Counted from the first letter of the stretch, positions 34,697 through 52,404 are shown. The stretch is 57,521 bases of DNA from Cochliopodium minus (GCA_024220525.1 JAMYWO010000056.1:56081-113601), one strand, 5' to 3'. Notes: generated by a model from the letters alone, not told the origin. Made by a program: numbers and translations.

Positions 34697-35116
34697 TTAT
34701 TCTTTACATATTTCTTCTACTTCTTCCAAATAATTGTCATATTCTTCTTTTGTATTGAAATTATCTCTTGTCAAATTAAAGCTATTGAAGATTGAATTGG
34801 TTATTTTAAATTAATGATTATAATAATGATTATCTTCACCATTCCTCCAATAGAGATTGCCTTGTCTTGATTTCATTTTCCAATCTTTTCTCAATAGCAC
34901 CCAATTCAAAACTTTCTCTTCTCAATATAATCGAGCATTCAAGACATTTGAAGACATTGGATTTCTCCAAAAGAAGATCCAAACACTTTTCGCAACTATC
35001 AGCTTGAAATTATTCAAAAAAAAAAAAATGAAAAAAATTCACTATTTGTGTCCACATATTCCAATCATGAGCTTGAAATCTTTATTGCAACTCGCACAAT
35101 ATGTTAAATATGACAT
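34697..35116 (-). CDS. Short MAT1/TFB3-like RING-finger protein
   Basis: Three exons (35116-35043, 34995-34840, 34781-34697) give only about 104 residues. The first half is a C3HC4 RING: CASC, then CGHKYCEKC, then CLEC with spacing C-x2-C-x10-C-x-H-x2-C-x2-C-x12-C-x2-C. It is followed by ILRRESFELGAIEKRLENEI, which parallels the 'LRK-x-x-F...F(E)D-x-x-v-E-K-E-V' linker of MAT1, and by NFNTKEEYDNYLEEVEEI, very like the MAT1 segment 'F-x-x-L-x-[ED]-Y-N-D/N-YLEEVEDI'. The stop TAA comes right there, whereas MAT1 continues for about 200 more residues that bind and activate CDK7-cyclin H. MAT1 helps anchor the CDK-activating kinase to TFIIH. The truncation may be real, or an additional intron is missed. 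Confidence 0.72.
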
Positions 35117-35239
35117 GATTTGATTGATTATGAAATGCTCTCAATTTTTTTTATTTTTAAATTCTTTTTAATAAATAAATCAATGCATTGATTGAATCTT
35201 TCTGAAGAATTTTCAAAAAAAAAAAAAAAATTGTTCATA

Positions 35240-35665
35240 ATGTTTATATCAACAGTTATCATCAGAAATATAATCCCTTTGGTGATTAAAGTGAGGAGTC
35301 TTACTTTTCCACTGACAATTCTTTATTTTCTGCTGGTTATATTGAGCGCATTCCAATTAATAAGGGTATATAAGATAAAATATTAACTCATTTCTTTTTT
35401 TATTTTTTGAAATAATTATGGATACAAAATCAACAATTGACTATCAACAATTAGATTATTTATCACAGGTAAAGATTTAGTACCAATAATATAAAAACAA
35501 ATTTTAATTAAAATCAAAATTTTTTCATTTTGATGATTTTAACTTTCAATCAAAAATATAAAAATAGACACAACATATTTTCGTTTCAAGTGGGATTTCT
35601 ATTTTCTTGTCTCATATGGTCATTGTTAAGAGCGATCTATTTTCTTCTAATAGACATACTAGGGA
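35240..35665 (+). CDS. THH1/TOM1/GPR137-like membrane protein, N-terminal fragment (copy A, 3' truncated)
   Basis: Exons 35240-35365, the 14-nt micro-exon 35455-35468 and 35568-35665 parallel copy B exactly. Start MFISTVIIRNIIPLVIKV, then SLTFPLTILYFLLVIL, LIRIIYHRHNIFSFQVGFL and CLIWSLLRAIYFLLIDILG. The open frame reaches the n at 35666 within two bases of the point where copy B stops, i.e. both genes are cut at homologous codons. The downstream half could be 423-1405, which is on the same strand and would be joined if block 1 follows block 2. It belongs to the seven-helix THH1/TOM1/GPR137 group. Confidence 0.8.
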
Positions 35666-35666
35666 N
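35666..35666. other. Scaffold join (single n)
   Basis: One unknown base where the open frame of the THH1/TOM1-like copy A stops and a YchF-GTPase exon starts in another frame. The two coding segments belong to different gene families, so this is a join and not an ambiguous base. Confidence 0.88.
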
Positions 35667-36569
35667 AGAACAAAACCCTATGCCATCCTGCATCTGTTGA
35701 TACAATAGAAACAAGTGGTTCAAAGGAGGTTTTTATTTTTTTTTATTTTTTATTTTTTAAGATTTTTTAGTTTTTTTTTTTGATTTTTAATTTCTTGATA
35801 TTATCTTTTTAACAGGAGGGAAAGAAGAAGCTCCTTCCTCTCGACGAGAAAACCAAAAAAAAATTGGAAAGCATAAGAGACATGATAATGGATAGGTTTG
35901 GCTCGACAGGAATTCAACAAGGTATGATTTTTCAATTTTATATTTTCCATTTTTTATTTTTTTTATAATTTTTTTATTTAAAATTTAAAATTTAAAATTT
36001 AAAATTTCAAATTTTTTGTTTTTATTTTTATTTTTTATTTTTTTATCATTTTTTTTTTATTTTTTATTTTTTTTTTTCCAGCAATTGTGAGAGCTGTCGA
36101 AAATTTGGGATTTGTCCCAGTTTATCACGTGAGAAATATCACCAACTTTACTTCTGACGAGTCTGGTTTCGTTTTTCGTGACTGTAGGCTGATCAAACAA
36201 GGAACCACCGTCAAAGATTTTGCTTTGAAGGTAATTTTAAATTATTTTTTTTTGAATTTTTTTTTGAATATTTTATTTGATTTTGATAATTTTTTTTAAT
36301 TTTTTTTAAATTTATTTTTCTTATTTTTTTTTTTAATAAAGATAAACAAAGAATGGGGTGATTTTTACCAATACGCAGAAGCAATAGTGGGAGACAGACT
36401 CAAGCAGTTGGGAGAAGAGGAGGTAATCACCCACCAGAACAACATCATCAAGTACCACATTGATGTCAGCGCCCTCGTCTTGTCCAAGGGAGGGAAGAAG
36501 TCTTCTGGAAACAAAAAGGACAAGGGCGAAAAGGGAGACAAGGAGGACATCAATGAAAAAATCAATTAA
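35667..36569 (+). CDS. YchF/OBG-type GTPase (archaeal-like subfamily), C-terminal part
   Basis: The frame is open from the first base: exons 35667-35728, 35816-35921, 36082-36230 and 36342-36569 (TAA). Products in order: NKTLCHPASVDT, LESIRDMIMDRFGSTGIQQA, IVRAVENLGFVPVYHVRNI, SGFVFRDCRLIKQGTTVKDFA, INKEWGDFYQYAEAIVGDRL, then a Lys/Gly/Asp-rich tail (SKGGKKSSGNKKDKGEKGDK). The middle blocks follow the end of archaeal YchF and the fungal Ygr210c group: GSTG-[VI]-Q-A, [VI]-x-VYPV-(E/R)-(D/N), LxKxGSTxxDxA and the TGS-like end. The GTP-binding half is absent here but present at 55507-57234. About 30 residues between the two halves are not in the window. Likely ribosome-associated translation factor. 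Confidence 0.88.
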
Positions 36570-36713
36570 ATATTAATTTGTTAATTAATATTTTTGTTTA
36601 AATTATTCAGACCTTATGTGAAGAAAAAAAATTTTATTATCAAATCATTAATTTTTTCTCGGGTTAAAACAAGCTATTTATTAAAAAAAATCAAAAAATT
36701 ATTAGAAACAAAT

Positions 36714-37374
36714 TTATTTTTCAATGACCAAAAGATAAGTCTCTTTGTGTTGGTCACGAATATTCTCATAGGTCAAACACAAACGCTCATGCCACTTATT
36801 CAAATAATTAGCGATTTTCTTCCTCTTGATTTTTTTGCCAGAGTGTGTGTCCCGAGAGGTCTCCATCACTTCCTCACTTATATAGTTGTTCATTTCGTGC
36901 AAAACAGACTTTTCGTCGAATTCCACGAAGAAGTTGCTGGGACTTTCTTTACTGAAGGGCACACCACACTTGACTAGAAACTCTTTAATTCTCAAATACG
37001 AGATTCTTTGGTCCAATGTTCTGCAAGAGAATCCAAAGACAGCACCTAGTATCAATCAAAAAAAAAAAAAGATTAATTTTGTTTATTTTATTGTTATTAA
37101 AATAACAAATTAATTTTTTTTTTTTTTATTATTTTATCTTTTATTTATTTTTATTTTTTATTTATTTTTTATTTTTTGCATTATTTTTAATTTTATTTGA
37201 ACTCACCTTGATGGCAGCCTAAAATAACTTCCTCTTCGATTATAATGCCCTTATCTTGAGGATACTTAGGAAAAACGGGAGCATGAAAATAATAACTAGG
37301 TAGTGGTTCGTGAGGGTACAGTGCCAAAACTTTTTTGAGACAAAACACTTTTGACAGATCTAAAAAAAAAATAA

Positions 37375-37411
<37 letters not shown>

Positions 37412-38592
37412 AAATAAAAAATAAAAAATAATTAGAAAAATTTACCAAAACATTTATTTACGGTCGAAATACCAGTAAAATCAATTTTTCCGATTGAGAT
37501 GGAATTTCCAGGAACAGGATCGAACAACATTAAGTTCATTTCTATTTTACACGTTCCGAATTTTTTTTTGTCGATTTTCTGTTGAATTTTTTTGGCGAGG
37601 CTGCAAATTTAAAAATAAAAAATAAAAATAAAAATAAATAAAAATAAAAATAAAAATAAAAATAAAAATAAAAATAAAAAAATGGTGATAATAAAAATAA
37701 AAATAAAATAAAAATATATAAGTAAATATAAAAACTAATAATAAAAATATATAAGTAAATATAAAAACTAATAATAAAAATAAAATGAAAATGAAAAATT
37801 TTACAGCATGCAAGCCATTCCTCCACGAGAAAGGCCGACGGAGGTGACTTTAAGCGTATTACAGTGTTTAGAAAACTCGCCACAGAATTTCAATACCTTC
37901 TCACATTGCTCTGCTAACCCAGCTGCAAATACAGTTCCTGAAAGTCCGTTTGTTACTCCACTGATGAAAAAAAAAAAATGAAAAATTGAAAAAGAATTTT
38001 AAAATTTAATTGTCCAAAAAATGCTTTCAAGAAAAATTGAAAGAAGCATTATTTATTTTTTTTAAATTTTTTTTTTAACACTATCAATTTTTTTTAAAAT
38101 AAAAATTAATTTTCAAAATTATTCAGATTTGGTTCATCAATCATTTTTGAGTGTGATGGAAAAAATGTCTTCTTTTTTTTTCTATAAATAATTATGTTAT
38201 GAATTCTCAAGTGAACAAAGGATTTTTGAAAATTAAAAAATTTTTATTATATTAAAGATAATTAAACATTTTGAAATGATATAATTTATCATAATCCCCT
38301 TGGAAAGAAATATATGCGTAATATAATGAAAAGGGATGATCTTTTGAATCCTTTAAAAAAATGATTACCATCCATCAAAGAGGAGTTTATAATGTTTGTT
38401 ATTCATCAATGATTCTTTGTGTATTTGGTATGATAAATCTTTCAATTCTATTGCTTTGGTCCAGATCCCAAACAATTCGATCTGCGTGGTGTTATTTCTG
38501 AAGCTGGATGCTGTGCCGCCAAAATATACAATGATACACAATTCGTCTATCAGTTTATCTTCCTTTTTGTGGATCAGTTCATTTGGGTCCAT
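36714..38592 (-). CDS. Alpha/beta-hydrolase-fold protein with GLSRGG elbow (DUF2235-like)
   Basis: Five in-phase exons (38592-38369, 37960-37805, 37600-37446, 37359-37207, 37045-36714) give about 339 residues. The N-terminal strand IIVYFGGTASSF and HYKLLFDGCGVTNG precede VTSVGLSRGGMACMLLAKK, a G-x-S-x-G nucleophile elbow. A catalytic-acid candidate sits in NLMLFDPVPGN and a His candidate in VILGCHQGGAVFG, giving the Ser-Asp-His order of DUF2235/Tle1-type hydrolases. The C-terminus has a helical region with RIKEFLVKCG and many charged residues. Substrate unknown (phospholipid, ester or thioester). The introns contain AAAAAT/ATAAAAAT repeats in which spurious long ORFs arise. Confidence 0.72.
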
Positions 38593-39061
38593 ATTATCAG
38601 TATCTTCACTGTATTATTATTTTTCAAATAAGAAAAGTGTATTATTTTAGGCTTATTTTTTTCTTTATAATAATATTTCTTCCTCCTCATATTTAGGAGG
38701 GTATTAAATAAAGATATCATATGGGTTATTTGAGAAGAAAAATCAACAAATTTGTTGGATAAATATTTTCACACATAAAAATTGTTTTTGGATCAATTAT
38801 ACCTGAACATTCTCAATAAATATAGTTATTTTACAATTTTTTTTATTTATTTCACCACTCGGGTTATTCTCCTTGAACAAACAGGGATTTTAGAAATTTC
38901 ATTTATCTTAAAAATTTGTCAAAAGGAATCATATCCATTCTGGATTCTATTGCTGCTGAAGGTTAATTAAAAACAAAAGAAAACGAGCTCTTTTGAAATT
39001 TTCCTCACACAATCAAATGTTCTTTTTATTTGATCTTGGCTGTGATGTAAATTAAAAAAAA
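38593..39061. other. Intergenic (divergent genes), no gene seen
   Basis: About 470 nt between divergently transcribed genes, so it should hold two promoters. No ORF with recognised content or RNA structure was seen. Short T-runs only. Confidence 0.6.
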
Positions 39062-42735
<3,674 letters not shown>

Positions 42736-42846
42736 ACATTCTCTTTTGAATTGAATTTTAATTAATAAAAAAAATTCTTTTTTTCAAAAGAATATAAATT
42801 TTCATTTGTGTTTATTTGATACATCTCAATAATATTAATAAAATCA

Positions 42847-44672
<1,826 letters not shown>

Positions 44673-44920
44673 TTTGATTTTTTATTTTTTATATATTATT
44701 TTTGAATTTAAAAAATATAAAAGAAAAAAACAAAAAATAGATACTCATAAAGAATTAATTGTTGCATGATTATAATTGATGTAACCAAATAAAAAAGTAC
44801 TGAAATGAATATATTGCTTCATTATTTCAATTTTTGAACTAACAAATAATTTAAAAAAAAAAAATTGAGTATAAAAGTTTAAAAAGTTAAAATAACAAGG
44901 GATACATAAATTCCAATTAT

Positions 44921-46584
44921 ATGAGCGAAAAAGATAATTTCGAAAAAAGTGTGAATACGAGCGATAATTCATTCTCCCCATTGTTAAAGTATAACAATGT
45001 AGAAGTGCTATCACCTAATAAACCAATTCCACCAATCAAACCCCCCAACAATAAGTTGTTGAGGAGGAAACATTCCAAATCACTCCGAATAGAAAATACG
45101 AGCTCAGATTCTCATTTGATGGTCAATGAATTGATATTAGATGATCATACAGCCCCTTCCCTTCCAATAAGACCCAAAACACCCCCTCCAAACAAAAATC
45201 TGGAGAAATTGGTGCAATATAAGAATATTGAGAAGTTGCCAGTCAAAATTACCATCACATCCAACAAATATGATAACAATATCAGTCCCAATGGAAGCAA
45301 TGATAAGAATAACACATCCCAACCTTTATTCATTAATACCAATATCAAACCATCCAGCAGGAAGAAATCTAAGTCAATCATTTCTAAAAATTCCATTCAA
45401 AAGCTACAAAAATTCAAAAAGAAGCTTTTCAAGGTTTAAACAAAAGTCACAAATATATTTTCTGTTAAAAAAAAAATTTATTAATTTCCATACATATATA
45501 ATCCGAAAAATCCAGATACATTCAAAAATTTTTTTGAAAAATGAATTTATATTGCAAAATATATGATCTCATTAATATCGAATCCAATTTAAATATTTCA
45601 TTCAGTATATAAAACTAAAAATAATAAAATTTTGAATAAAATTAAAAAAAAAAAATCTAAATTTAATTTAAATCATTTCAAATGATAATTTGAAAAAAAC
45701 CTTACTTAAATTTTAAAAAGAAAGGACTGATGAACCTCATAAAAGACAGAACTCACAACCTCAAGAGATACAAGTCAGTGATAACAGGATGTGACATGGT
45801 GCAGTTTCTAATGGAAAAGGGAAAGGTAAACAACATGATGGAAGCAGTAGAAGTGGGAAACCAAATGATCTTCTTCGACCTGATGCATCATGTGGATGAC
45901 GAGCTCAATTTCAAGAACGAATACATTTTTTATCGTTTTCGTGAGCATGAATCTTCCACTCCCAGGAATAATCGTGTCAACATTGATGATTATGAGTTAC
46001 AGCTTGCTCAGGTTGACGCTTTAAAAGAGAGGTTGTTCAAGGTATACACAAAAAAAAAAATTTTGAATACATATTTTTTTGTTTTGAAAGTTTATTTTTA
46101 ATTTAATAAGATTTATTATCTTAAAATTTTGAGATTCTGAATTTCTTGAAATTAAATTAATTTAAACAAATTTATTTTTACCAGTTATAATTCTTCCGTG
46201 ATTATTTTTCGTGATTGACTTCATTATTTCCTTCCAAAATTTTTACACAAAAAACATTTTTTTTTTTAGAAAGGATTTCGCTCGAGGATTAAGGAGAGCA
46301 TCCTCAACTTTTCTTTCACCAACGTCTTTCTTTCTTCTGACCTGATCGACTTTATGATCACTAACAAAGAGGCACGGGACGTCTCAGAGGCCATCCAATT
46401 AGGAAACCTCCTCTTGGACTTTGATTTCATTCACCACATCAACGATCAACACAATTTTAAAAATGAATATCTCTTTTACAAATTTCGCGATGATGAAGTC
46501 AAAGAACCTGCTGTTGGTTTTGTTGGTTTGCATAAACAGTTCGGTGAGCAGTTGGAGAACCTTAAATCGAAAAACCTCAATTAG
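44921..46584 (+). CDS. Tandem DEP-domain protein with Pro/Lys-rich N-terminus
   Basis: Exons 44921-45433, 45721-46041 and 46270-46584 give about 383 residues. The first 165 residues are disordered, with PIPPIKPPNNK, LPIRPKTPPPNK and Lys/Ser-rich patches that could bind SH3 domains or membranes. Two DEP domains follow, each on its own exon: LIKDRTHNLKRYKSVITGCDM-type (shown up to CDM), then IKESILNFSFTNVFLSSDL. Both contain DxxxHHxxDxxxFKNEYxFYxFR. Both exon joins fall in the identical context F-K|K-G, so the second domain looks like a duplication of the first exon unit. DEP domains target regulators of G-protein and Rho signalling to membranes. A Rho GTPase gene lies in block 4, but no direct link is implied. 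Confidence 0.88.
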
Positions 46585-46751
46585 ATTCTTTTTTTTTATT
46601 GTTGTGAAGTAAACACAAAAGAGTATTTATTTGTATATTAAAAATGATTGATATGTTTATTTTTGACCTGTTCATTTATTAGTTAATTCAAAACAAAAAA
46701 AAATTACTTTAAAATTAATCACAAAAGAACTTTTATTTTACAATTAAAAGT

Positions 46752-47633
46752 TTAATTAACACTATTAGTGATAAATTTCTTTTTTTCATTGGTGGGGGTG
46801 ACAGAGTAAGCGATGTAGGGGTTTGGTTTCTTGTTATCTTTTTTAATTTTATTGGAATTAATGTTATTGTTTTCGCTTTCTTCGTCACTGCTGTCATATC
46901 TCGTGGGATCGTTAAACTAAATTAAAAAATAATAATATAAAATAAATTGTACAAAAAGAATTAAAAAAATAATTTGAGAAAAGAAAATTTTTTATTTTTT
47001 TTACAATGTAAGAATCACTGTCATCAGAAATGTTCTCATAATTTCTAACTTCGCTACTGACATTCATCAATGTCTCACTTTCTACGATTTGAGTTGAGGA
47101 AGGAACATACGAGTTCATCTTTTTAAAAATAAGAAATATTTAAGCCAAAACATGTTTTAAAAATACTTTCTTACACTCCAAAAAAATACTATGAACAAAA
47201 ATATAGGTATGATCTCCCAGATCAAAAAAAGAACAAAAATGATGACATTGTTGATAGAAATGGTAGATCTGTTGTTAAATTAAAAAAAATTAAAGAAAAA
47301 ATAAAAAAATAATGATTGAAAAAATAATAAAAAAATTAAAGAAAAAAATTTTTGAATACGTGATATACAACCGAGCAACTCCGAATATATTTAAAACATC
47401 GAAAACAGCACGAGAAATGAAAGTGAGAATGATGAAAATTAAAAGAACGGACAATTTGAGCTGAGAAAACCCCTTAGGCATCAGCAAAGATAACTTTTTA
47501 TATCCTTTGATGGCGTAGTAAGACAGAAACCCTACTAGGACGCCGAACAAGGCCGTTATCACTAATGAGTTCATTTTCACCAAATATTTGTGTGCATTTG
47601 AATTTGTTAGTACTATTATCAATACGTACATTG
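46752..47633 (-). CDS. THH1/TOM1/GPR137-like multi-pass membrane protein, C-terminal half (copy 2, 5' truncated)
   Basis: Exons 47633-47360, 47268-47175, 47118-47005 and 46916-46752. The first two have the same lengths (274 and 94 nt) and phases as copy 1 at 423-996 and closely similar protein: GFLSYYAIKGYKKLSLL, MPKGFSQLKLSVLL, LNIFGVARLYIT, LIWEIIPIFLFIVFFWS. The tail exons diverge more but keep NDPTRYDSSDEE and end FITNSVN, matching copy 1 (FYANSVN). The intron before the first visible exon runs to the block end at 47850, and the N-terminal exons are absent. The most economical 5' partner is 22885-22289, in the same orientation. Confidence 0.78.
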
Positions 47634-47773
47634 CTGTTAATCCAAAAAAAAAAGAGTTAAAAATGAAAAATTTAATATCTTTAAAAAAATAAAAAAAAAT
47701 CAAATTTTATTAATTATAAATTGAAAGAAATATTTTAAAAATTATTTTGAAAAAAAAATCAACCAAAAAGTTT

Positions 47774-47850
47774 AACAAAAAATAAATTAAAAAAATTGAG
47801 GAAAGAAATGTTTTTAAAATTATTTTTGAAAAAATATTGCACAAAAAATC
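47774..47850. repeat. 77-nt segment identical to 1-77 (inverted)
   Basis: Partner of the repeat at the window start. It ends at the single n at 47851. See 1-77. Confidence 0.85.
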
Positions 47851-47851
47851 N
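47851..47851. other. Scaffold join (single n)
   Basis: One unknown base between the intron of the THH1/TOM1-like copy 2 and a (TAAAAAA)n tract that lies at the 3' end of the ABC transporter gene. Confidence 0.88.
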
Positions 47852-47940
47852 TAAAAAATAAAAAATAAAAAATAAAAAATAAAAAATAAATAATAAAAAA
47901 TAAAAAATAAAAAATAAAAAATAAAAAATAAAAAAAATAG
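47852..47940. repeat. (TAAAAAA)n heptamer tract at block start
   Basis: Tandem TAAAAAA units with one TAAATAA variant. This is the intron after the last visible exon of the ABC transporter and the outer edge of block 4. Confidence 0.9.
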
Positions 47941-47944
47941 TTAC

Positions 47945-50900
47945 CAAGAGTGGCATCTTCAAAAGAAATTTCGCCATTGATAGGCCAATTTTTGTCGAAA
48001 GAAGAAATCTCTTCTTCGGAGTATTTCTTCTCCTGTTCGAGTCTGGAGAAGTGGACGATTCTTTCGACGGAGTTCATGTTGGACTCCAAGGACGCGAACG
48101 ATTTGATCAGCCAGTTGATTGTTGTTGCGCAGTTGGTTGAATAGCTCAATGCAAGTCCCACTATTTAAGAATCATTAAAATATAATAAAAAAATAAATAA
48201 AAATAAATTAAAAAAAAATAAATAATAAAAAATAAATAATAAAAAATAAATAATAAAAAATAAATAATAAAAAATTGAAATAAAAATAAAATATGAAAAC
48301 CGAAAAAATAAAAACCGAAAAAAATATAAAAAAAAATCAATAAAAATAAATAAAAATAATTTAAAAATAAAAATAAAAATAAAAAATAAAATAAAAATCA
48401 TTTTTTAATTAAAAGATTTTACCATAAGAAGGGTTAATATGATCTTTGTTTACAATAGAATACAACGAAATAAATAAGAGTGCAAAAGTGGAAATGATGC
48501 TTGAGCGAAAACTGGGTTTTTAAATATTCAAAATTTTAAAAAAAAATTTAAAAAAAATTCAAAAAAATTAAAAGTAAAATTGAAAATTTAAAAAAGAAAA
48601 ATTTTTTTTTAAAAATGAAAAATAAAAAACGAAAAATAAAAAAATAAAAAAATAAATTAAATTACGTCAACCAACGTTCGAGACTTGTATTAATAAAAGT
48701 ACATTTGCTGAAAATGTCAACTCTCTCATCAATTTTGTTGATGAAAATTTTTTCAACATTACGAATACCTTATAAAAATTAAATCAAATTTCTTTGAATA
48801 TTTTTTTTGAATATTTTTTTAAATTATTTTACCAGAATTTCTGATGATTTTGAGTCCGTTTATTGTTTCGTTCAATTTACTCGTGATGTCTGTTTGAGCA
48901 ATATTTTTTAAACGAACAATCTCCCTCGAAGAGCGACGAAAATATCTTGAAAAAAAATTTTAAAAATAAAAATTTAAATAAATTAATAAAAAAAAAAAAA
49001 AATCAAAAAAAACTTTATAAAATAAAAATAAAAAATACCTTTGTTGAAAATAAAAGAGGGAGAGAATCAATAAAACAGCGTAGATGCCCAGAGAGCTGGT
49101 GGTGATGATAATAATGATGGTGGAGATGATTTGGAGGATACGGTCTTGGGTGTCTCGAGCTGCTTCGGAGAGGACATTGTCGATGTGGTCAATATCCGTC
49201 GAAAAACGGGACTGGAAGCGCCCAAGTGGAATTGATTCGAAAACTAAAAAAATTGGAAAATAAAAAATTTTAATAATAAAATAAAGGTAAAAATAAAAAA
49301 TAGAGCAATAATAAATAAAAAATATAAAAATTTTAAAAAATGAATGAAATAAAAAATAAACGTAGATAAAATAAAATATTAAAATAAAAATTTTAAAAAG
49401 ATGAATTAAATAAAAGGGTTTACCAGTCTTTTTGATTCTGAAGACAGATTGGATGAGAACGTCATGGAAATAAGTGGAGGAGGTGATGGAAGCAAAAGAG
49501 TTGGAGATCAAGTGGATGAGCAAAGAGATGGCGAGGCCAGAAGCGTAAAGAAAGTAGATGAAGAGGTTGTTGGAGTTTTGGTACTTGTTGTGGCTCGACA
49601 CACTCTGGGCCCACTGAGACAAATAAAAGTTCTGATAAAGCCCAAAAGCAGAACTGATGGCGATGAAGATGAAGCTGGAGGACCAATAGAAGGGGGAACT
49701 TTTGAAATAGTTCCAATAATTTCCGAGCTTAACTCCGCCATACTCCCTCCTCTCCTTTATGAACTGGTTTTCTTCGATATCTCCTTTCTGAGGCAAATCC
49801 AGAATTTCGCTCGAATCCGACCTTTGTACTTTGGGTGTTTTGGTTCCTTCGATGTTGCTTTTTGTTTCGGTGTTGAGCTCGGAGATGAGCGAGGTGAACA
49901 GTTGTGAATTTTTAGTGAGTTCTTCAAATGTCCCTTGGGCCTCGATCTCTCCGTTGTTCATCAAGATGATTTTGTCTGCTTTGAGGATCAAGTTGATGTG
50001 GTGGGTCACCAACACACGTGTTTTTTTAGATAATATATTTTCTATACACTCCCCGTAAACATATTGTGCAACGTTTACATCTTTTTTAAAAAAATGATTA
50101 AAAAAATTAATTAAAAAAAATAAATAAAAAAATTAATTGAAAAAAATAAATAAAATTTATAAAAAAGATTTAAAAAAGATAACCAAGTGAAGAAAAAGGA
50201 TCATCCAATAAATATAAGTCAGTGTTAGAATATAAAGTTCTAGCAAGACTGATTCTCATTTTTTGCCCACCGCTCAAATTCTTCCCACCCTCCCCAAGAA
50301 AGTTTTGGTCGCCGTTAGGAATTTTAGAAAAGTCGGCGTCTAACGCACAAGCCTTGATTACTCTTTCGTATCTCTCTTTGTCATACGGTATTCCTAGTGT
50401 GATGTTGTCTCTGATTGTGTCGAAGAACAAGAAGGGTTTCTGTGACAAAAATGACAAGTTTTCTGAAATTTCGATTTTGGAATTGGAGGAAGGGACCAGC
50501 TTCATTTCCATCATTAAAGCATGTAACAATGAAGATTTTCCAGACCCAACTTTTTCAGAAATTAAAATGAAAAATAAAGAAAATTTTATTATATATAACT
50601 TTGAAAAAAAAAACGTCAATTTATATAACGAAAAAAAAAAATAATCAAAATAAATAGATTTTTTTACCTTTTCCTACAATAGCAACTAAGTCACCCTTTT
50701 TGATCTCAAGATTAACATTTTTGAGAGAAAATTTATTTCCATTTGAAAACTTGTTATCTTTTTTTTCGTCTTCACGAAAGTCCCAAGTGAAATTTCCATT
50801 GAGAACTCTGACAGAGTACTGATCAGAAGGAACAATGCTGATGGGTTGCTTCTCTTCGATGTTGATAAAGTCTTCCAACCTTTTGATGGCGATGGAAGCC

Positions 50901-52404
50901 TCGACCATAGAAGAAAGGACACTGTTCATCTGTGTGAAGGGGAGCTTTAAAATGGAGATAAGAGAAATGGTGGTGAAAGCGGTGACGGGATTAAGTATTC
51001 CCCCCGTCAAAACAAAAATGAGAAAAGATACACAGATGGTTCCGGGGATGGTGATGGAGTTGATGAAAGTGTGGATTGCTTTGGTGATTTGGTACATTTT
51101 GATTTGTTGCAACTCCTTTTCCCTGATGTTCAAAACTTTGTCCAGAAAATACTCTTCGATGACGTAAAGCTTGATGGTCTCCATGCAGTGCAAAACCTCC
51201 GAGGACTTACTGACCCTCTCATCCGTCTTCTTTACGATGTTCTTTCTCAAAATATTGGATCTGCGAGCAAAAAAGATGGACAAAGGAATTGAAAGTGAAA
51301 AGAACATAAACGATCCCACTGAAGGAAGAAATCCAAGCAAACTGACCGAAAAAATGAAGGCAAAGATGATCAGAAGGGTCGTTGCCCACGTGAAGTGCAA
51401 GTATCTGTACGCATTCTCGAGCCTCAATGTGTCATTAGATAGCAAGTTGATGATCTGACTCTTCTCCGATGTGTTCATCACTTTGCTGCTCACCCTCAGA
51501 AGTTTAGAGTGGAGGAAACTCATCATTCCTGTTCTTATTTCTTGACCCACTTTGTTCTATTATTTTTAAATAAAGAATCAATCTATATTCTCACCAGATA
51601 TCCGATATAATCGTAAGGTAATTATTATTTGTTGGAAGCGAATTATAAAAGCATAAATCATTCGCTTTAATTTTTTTGAGTATATGCATATTATTGTTGG
51701 TTTTCTTTTTTGATATTAAAAAGGGGTGAATGATATTTTATGTTTATATATTAAAGTGATTAATTTTTGCGACTGTGAAAATAAATTATCAATCATTTTT
51801 TTTTTGATGATTACGTAATCCAATTTAATGAGAACAAAAATACTTTCTCTATTAATAATTTTTACCGTTTGGAACCAAAATCTTTGGAGAGTCAATGTTC
51901 TGATGGTTGGGATCGTGATGATCAAGAAGATGATCAAAAGGGGATTATATGAAGGTTTATCTTTCAATTGAACATAACTGATCACCATTTTGATCACATA
52001 TGGGATAAATATCTCCACAATGGCATAAACCAATCTATCAGGAATAGCTCTAAAAAATTGATATTTGAATGTATTCCATAAACAATTAAGAAGATTATTT
52101 GATTTGGAAGATGATGATTTATTATTCCATTCTCTTTCTATATTCTCCCTTATCACATGTGTTTTGGGCTCTAATTCATACATATCATCAAATTCCAAGG
52201 GTCTTTGATTCCCCAAATTCAATAATGGCGTTAGCCAATTAACCATCCATCTTACAAATAAATGAACATTTAAATTAAAAATTATTAAAAAGAAAAAAAA
52301 AAGAAAATATATGGTCTTGAATGTTGAATATATGTTAAATTGGAAATGATCTACCCTGTGAGGAAGGAATTATCAATTTTTCCCTTATTATTTTCTATAT
52401 TCAT
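47945..52404 (-). CDS. ABCC/MRP-type full ABC transporter, second nucleotide-binding domain missing (3' truncated)
   Basis: Starts at 52404 (MNIENNKGK) and continues with GWMVNWLTPLLNLGNQRPLE, the ABCC 'S/F-x-W-x-[TS]-P-L-[LI]' entry. The first membrane domain includes VGQEIRTGMMSFLHSKLL, LLSNDTLRLEN and LKLPFTQMNSVLSSM. NBD1 has Walker A split by an intron (IVGK-VGSGKSSLLHAL), the NLSGGQKMRISLART signature, LYLLDDPFSSLG (Walker B) and a switch His in VLVTHHINLI. A linker (EEREYGGV-like) leads to membrane domain 2: FKSSPFYWSSSFIF, GRFQSRFSTDIDHIDN, LKNIAQTDITSKLNETINGL and SLERWLT. The last exon ends FDKNWPINGEISFEDATLG at 47945, exactly where NBD2 should begin. The rest is beyond the block edge. 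It would export organic anions or conjugates. Confidence 0.92.

Noticed and set aside
49449-49907. Plus-strand ORF over the ABC transporter
   Set aside because: It overlaps membrane domain 2 coding sequence on the - strand. Its acidic composition is a mirror effect.
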